NCBI GenBank assembly: GCA_031401675.1
Contig: JANNRR010000048.1
Span: 1 to 9,272 of the forward strand
Length of the DNA stretch: 9,272 nt
Direction: 5' to 3'
Origin: JANNRR01 sp031401675
GTDB taxonomy: Bacteria > Pseudomonadota > Alphaproteobacteria > Rhodobacterales > Rhodobacteraceae
The translations under genes were made by a program, and so were the position numbers. The notes below the pieces were generated by a model. It worked only from the letters and a program-made list of their open reading frames with translations, was not told the DNA's origin and did not search any database. This document shows positions 6,478 to 9,272 of this stretch, piece after piece (position 1 is the first letter of the stretch; each line of letters starts with the position of its first letter).

Positions 6478-8073
6478 ATGACCACTGGCGTTTTGCTGAT
6501 CCTTGGCGGCGTTGGCCTGTTTCTGCTCGGCATGCAGACCATGACAGATGCCCTGAAGCAACTGGCCAACCGGACGGCGCGTCAGGTTCTGGCTCGCTCG
6601 ACCTCGACCCCGATTCTGGGAACGCTGACCGGTCTTATGACCACAGTCGCCGTTCAGTCCTCCAGCGCCATCACCCTGATCGTCGTCGGCTTTGTTGGTG
6701 CCGGGCTGATCAGCTTTGCCCAGGCGGTCGGGGTGATTCTCGGCGCGAACATCGGCTCGACCTTCACCGGATGGATCGTGCTGCTGGTCGGCTTCAAACT
6801 CAAGCTCGGCATGGCCGCCCTGCCGCTGGTGCTTGCCGGCAGCCTGCTGCGGCTGCTGGCGCGCGGCGACATCGCGCGGCTGGGGTCGGTGCTGGCGGGC
6901 TTTTCGCTGCTGTTCATCGGTCTTGACCTGATGCAGCAGGGCATGGCCGGGTTTTCCGGCACGATCACCCAGGCCGACTTTCCGCCCGATACCCTGTCCG
7001 GCCGGCTGCAACTGCTCGCGCTCGGTGCCGTCCTGACCGCAATCACCCACTCCTCCAGCGCTGGTGTGGCAGCGGTGCTGGTGCTGCTTGGCACCGGCAG
7101 CGTCAGCTTCGGTCAGGCGGCGGCGGCGGTGATCGGCATGGACATCGGCACCACGGCCACCGCCTGGCTTGCCGCCGTCGGCGGCTCGCGCGCCATGCGC
7201 CAGACCGCGCTGGCGCATGTGCTTTACAATGTCTTCACCGGTGTGCTGGCCTTTGCCCTGCTCGGGCTGGCCGGGCCGGTCCTGCGCAACGTGCTGCCCG
7301 GCGACGACCAGACCGCGCTGGTGGTGTTCCACACATCGTTCAACGTCGCCGGCGTGCTGCTGATCCTGCCGCTGACGCGACCCTTTACCCGGCTGGTCGA
7401 CCGGCTGGTACCTGAACGGCCGGTGCCGATGACCGAAGCCCTTGATCGCCGAATGATCGGCAGTGCCGACAGCGCCATCGACGCCGCCGGAACCTGCGCC
7501 CGGGCCATCACCGCAAACCTGCACGGCAATCTGGCCGCCGTCATGACCGGGCAGACCGACACGCTTCCCGACAAAAGCACCGCAGAAATCGCGGCGGCCC
7601 TGGTGGTTCTGCAATCCTACATCGCGCAGATATCTGTTGCCGAGGACCAGTGCCGGGTCTTGCGCCGTTACACGGCACTGCTGCATCTGTTCGATCACCT
7701 GCAACGCCTGTCCAGCCGCAGCGCCCAGGTCCCCCGGGTGCTGCCACTGCGGCAGGCACCCGGCCTGTTGCGCCCGGTGCTGCTCCTGGGCCACATCCTG
7801 CGCCAAGCCCCGACCGATCCCCGGTTTTCCGTCCGGCTGGATCGGCTGAACCGGCTGCTTCCGGGTCGGCTCGAACGGCTCCGCCACCAGATTCTGGCCG
7901 CACCACCCCAGCCCGGCCGGTCCGCCGATCAGACCTTTGCCCTGACCGGCGGTCTGCGCTGGCTGTCGCGCACAACACAGCACCTGATGAAGGTCGCGCA
8001 CTATCAGGCCCTGGCCGCGCAGGAAAATCCGCCCCGCCTTGAACCCGATGCCTTTGACGAACCGGACGACTGA
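6478..8073 (+). CDS. Na+/phosphate cotransporter-family protein with PhoU-like C-terminal domain
   Basis: This 531-residue protein has two inverted NptA-type repeats. Repeat one has QSSSA (60-64) and GANIGST (89-95); repeat two has HSSSA (191-195) and GMDIGTT (220-226), so the usual Asn of the second GxNIGTT motif is Asp222. Hydrophobic segments cover about 3-310. From about 325 to 515 the chain is helical and soluble, with AAALVVLQSYIAQISVAEDQ and ALLHLFDHLQRLSS patterns typical of the PhoU-like domain fused to this family in bacteria. Family members move inorganic phosphate with sodium; some, such as YjbB, export phosphate. Transport direction here is unknown. The ATG at 6478 is preceded by AGGGGGA at 4 bases; an in-frame start at 6430 would overlap the candidate promoter. 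It is the only plus-strand gene here, and its stop is 2 bp from that of leuB. Confidence 0.93.
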   Translation: MTTGVLLILGGVGLFLLGMQTMTDALKQLANRTARQVLARSTSTPILGTLTGLMTTVAVQSSSAITLIVVGFVGAGLISFAQAVGVILGANIGSTFTGWIVLLVGFKLKLGMAALPLVLAGSLLRLLARGDIARLGSVLAGFSLLFIGLDLMQQGMAGFSGTITQADFPPDTLSGRLQLLALGAVLTAITHSSSAGVAAVLVLLGTGSVSFGQAAAAVIGMDIGTTATAWLAAVGGSRAMRQTALAHVLYNVFTGVLAFALLGLAGPVLRNVLPGDDQTALVVFHTSFNVAGVLLILPLTRPFTRLVDRLVPERPVPMTEALDRRMIGSADSAIDAAGTCARAITANLHGNLAAVMTGQTDTLPDKSTAEIAAALVVLQSYIAQISVAEDQCRVLRRYTALLHLFDHLQRLSSRSAQVPRVLPLRQAPGLLRPVLLLGHILRQAPTDPRFSVRLDRLNRLLPGRLERLRHQILAAPPQPGRSADQTFALTGGLRWLSRTTQHLMKVAHYQALAAQENPPRLEPDAFDEPDD

Positions 8074-8075
8074 TC

Positions 8076-9185
8076 CTACAGCCCGGCTTCCAGCGCCGCC
8101 AGGATCGCCGACCCCATCGCCGTGGTGCCAACCGGCACACCGTCCCCGGCCCGCATCAGATCGGCCGTCCGCAACCCGTCCGCCAGCACCTTCTGCACCG
8201 CCACCTCCAGCCGCGCCGCCTCTGCCCCCAGATCGAACGAATAGCGCAGGGCCATGGCAAAGCTCAGAATGCAGGCAATCGGGTTGGCAATGCCCTTGCC
8301 GGTGATGTCCGGGGCCGAGCCGTGCACCGGCTCGTAAAGTGCCTTGGGCCGCCCGTTCGCGCCAACCGCCCCCAGGCTGGCCGAGGGCAGCATCCCCAGC
8401 GATCCGGTCAGCATCGCCGCACAGTCCGACAGGATGTCGCCGAACAGATTGTCGGTCACGATCACGTCGAACTGCTTCGGCCAGCGCACCAGCTGCATGG
8501 CGCCATTGTCGGCATACATGTGCGACAGCGCCACATCGGGATATTCGTTCTGCTGCACCCAGGTCACTTCCTCGCGCCACAGCACCCCGGATTCCATCAC
8601 ATTGGCCTTTTCCATCGAACAGACCCGGTTGTCCCGCCGCCGCGCCAGCTCGAACGCCGACCGCGCCACCCGCCGGATCTCGTTGGTGGTGTAGCGCTGC
8701 GTGTTGATCCCGACGCGGCCGCCCTCGTTGTCCGGAAAAATGCCGCGCGGTTCGCCGAAATACACCCCGCCGGTCAGTTCCCGCACGATCATGATGTCCA
8801 GGCCCGCCACCACCTCGCGCTTCAGGCTGGAAAAATCCGCCAGTGCGTCAAAGCATTGCGCCGGCCGCAGGTTGGCAAAAAGGTCCATCTCCTTGCGCAG
8901 CCGCAACAAGCCCCGCTCCGGCTTCAGGCTGAAATCCAGCCCGTCATAAGCCGGACCGCCCACCGCTCCCAGCAAAACCGCATCCGCAGCCTGCGCCCTT
9001 TCCATCGTCGCATCCGTCAGTGGCACCCCATGCGCGTCATAGGAACAGCCACCCACCAGCCCATCCGACAGATCGAACCCGATCCCCCGCCGCGCTTCGA
9101 ACCAGCCGATCACCCGGCGCACTTCGGCCATCACTTCCGGCCCGATGCCGTCGCCCGGCAGAATGAGGATCGATTGGTTCGCCAC
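8076..9185 (-). CDS. leuB: 3-isopropylmalate dehydrogenase
   Basis: LeuB oxidatively decarboxylates 3-isopropylmalate with NAD+ to give 2-ketoisocaproate, the third dedicated step of leucine synthesis, in the cytoplasm. With the GTG start the protein has 369 residues, normal for the family. It shows LPGDGIGPEV (9-18), GAVGGPAYD (73-81), the substrate-binding RGLLRLRKEM (91-100) and NLRP, Tyr142 in GGVYFGEPRG, Lys193 in SMEKANVMESG, the metal-binding aspartates in YADNGAM (Asp226) and DNLFGDILSD (Asp250, Asp254), and the adenosine-site EPVHGSAPDI (285-294). Three in-frame starts are possible: TTG 9212, ATG 9194 and GTG 9185. AAAGGA overlaps the ATG but lies 8 bases before the GTG, and the GTG gives VANQSILILPGDGIGPEV, the expected N-terminus, so I choose GTG. 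leuD or another leu gene would be expected further upstream, outside the window. The enzyme call is firm; only the start is uncertain. Confidence 0.96.
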   Translation of the reverse strand: MANQSILILPGDGIGPEVMAEVRRVIGWFEARRGIGFDLSDGLVGGCSYDAHGVPLTDATMERAQAADAVLLGAVGGPAYDGLDFSLKPERGLLRLRKEMDLFANLRPAQCFDALADFSSLKREVVAGLDIMIVRELTGGVYFGEPRGIFPDNEGGRVGINTQRYTTNEIRRVARSAFELARRRDNRVCSMEKANVMESGVLWREEVTWVQQNEYPDVALSHMYADNGAMQLVRWPKQFDVIVTDNLFGDILSDCAAMLTGSLGMLPSASLGAVGANGRPKALYEPVHGSAPDITGKGIANPIACILSFAMALRYSFDLGAEAARLEVAVQKVLADGLRTADLMRAGDGVPVGTTAMGSAILAALEAGL

Positions 9186-9193
9186 GGCGGTCA

Positions 9194-9199
9194 TCCTTT
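9194..9199 (-). promoter_or_regulatory. Ribosome binding site that decides the leuB start
   Basis: The minus strand reads AAAGGA here. Its last base is the A of the in-frame ATG at 9194, so it cannot serve that start, but it is spaced 8 bases before the GTG at 9185, the normal distance. Confidence 0.6.
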
Positions 9200-9215
9200 G
9201 CAATTGCGTCAATGT

Positions 9216-9244
9216 GCCCTAGCCAAAGCCACCGGCAGGGTCAA
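9216..9244 (-). promoter_or_regulatory. Candidate leuB promoter
   Basis: TTGACC (9239-9244) and TAGGGC (9216-9221) on the minus strand are 17 bp apart. The -35 is nearly consensus, the -10 is poor. A transcript would start near 9209, after the TTG at 9212 and about 24 bases before the GTG start, which fits the chosen leuB start and the ribosome binding site position. Confidence 0.4.
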
Positions 9245-9249
9245 GCAAC

Positions 9250-9265
9250 GCGCGCCAAGGCGCGC
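9250..9265 (-). terminator. GC-rich hairpin upstream of leuB, candidate terminator of the preceding gene
   Basis: GCGCGCC (9250-9256) and GGCGCGC (9259-9265) are perfect complements separated by AA. Read on the minus strand, the hairpin lies just before the leuB promoter candidate and is followed by GTTGCTTGACC, without a real T run. It probably ends a transcript entering from the right; an attenuator role for leuB is less likely, since it would lie upstream of the proposed start of transcription. Confidence 0.35.
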
Positions 9266-9272
9266 CCGCCCG

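Noticed and set aside
6307..8580. Minus-strand open frame of 757 codons
   Set aside because: It lies opposite the complete phosphate transporter gene and overlaps leuB in another frame; the product is Gly/Gln/Arg-rich low-complexity sequence.

Overview
The window is high-GC chromosomal DNA, most likely from an alphaproteobacterium and probably from the Rhodobacterales. This rests on dense GC-biased coding, the LeuB sequence with an N-terminus resembling that of Rhodobacter-type LeuB, a CCA-encoding tRNA-Pro gene, and several promoter candidates with a fair -35 but an atypical -10. The assignment is an inference from sequence style, not a database result. No insertion sequence, phage gene, CRISPR array or plasmid function is visible.

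Layout, left to right. (i) 1-1480, minus: the N-terminal 493 residues of a membrane-anchored NDP-sugar 4,6-dehydratase of the FlaA1/CapD/PglF/WbpM type; the gene runs off the left edge. (ii) 1481-1765: a 285-bp gap with two adjacent inverted repeats, one holding three evenly spaced hexamer half-sites. (iii) 4537 down to 1766, minus: a two-gene unit of a class III PLP-dependent aminotransferase followed 9 bp later by a glutamine synthetase-fold (PuuA-like) ligase, probably a catabolic pair for an amine or amino compound. (iv) 5193 down to 4611, minus: tRNA-Pro(CGG), then osmC, a thiol peroxidase with a strong ribosome binding site. (v) 6236 down to 5262, minus: an EamA/DMT-family transporter. 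(vi) 6478-8073, plus: a Na+/phosphate cotransporter-family protein with a PhoU-like C-terminal domain, the only plus-strand gene. (vii) 9185 down to 8076, minus: leuB, 3-isopropylmalate dehydrogenase, with its own candidate promoter and an upstream hairpin that probably ends the previous transcription unit. The stop codons of the phosphate transporter gene and leuB are 2 bp apart, tail to tail.

Functionally the window is a mosaic of ordinary genes: envelope or exopolysaccharide sugar synthesis, nitrogenous-compound metabolism, peroxide defence, solute export, phosphate handling and leucine biosynthesis. I did not find a clearly new system. The items most worth a second look are the aminotransferase/GS-like pair with unknown substrate, the three-half-site element at 1663-1700, the leuB start codon, and a recurring promoter style lacking the final T of the -10 element.
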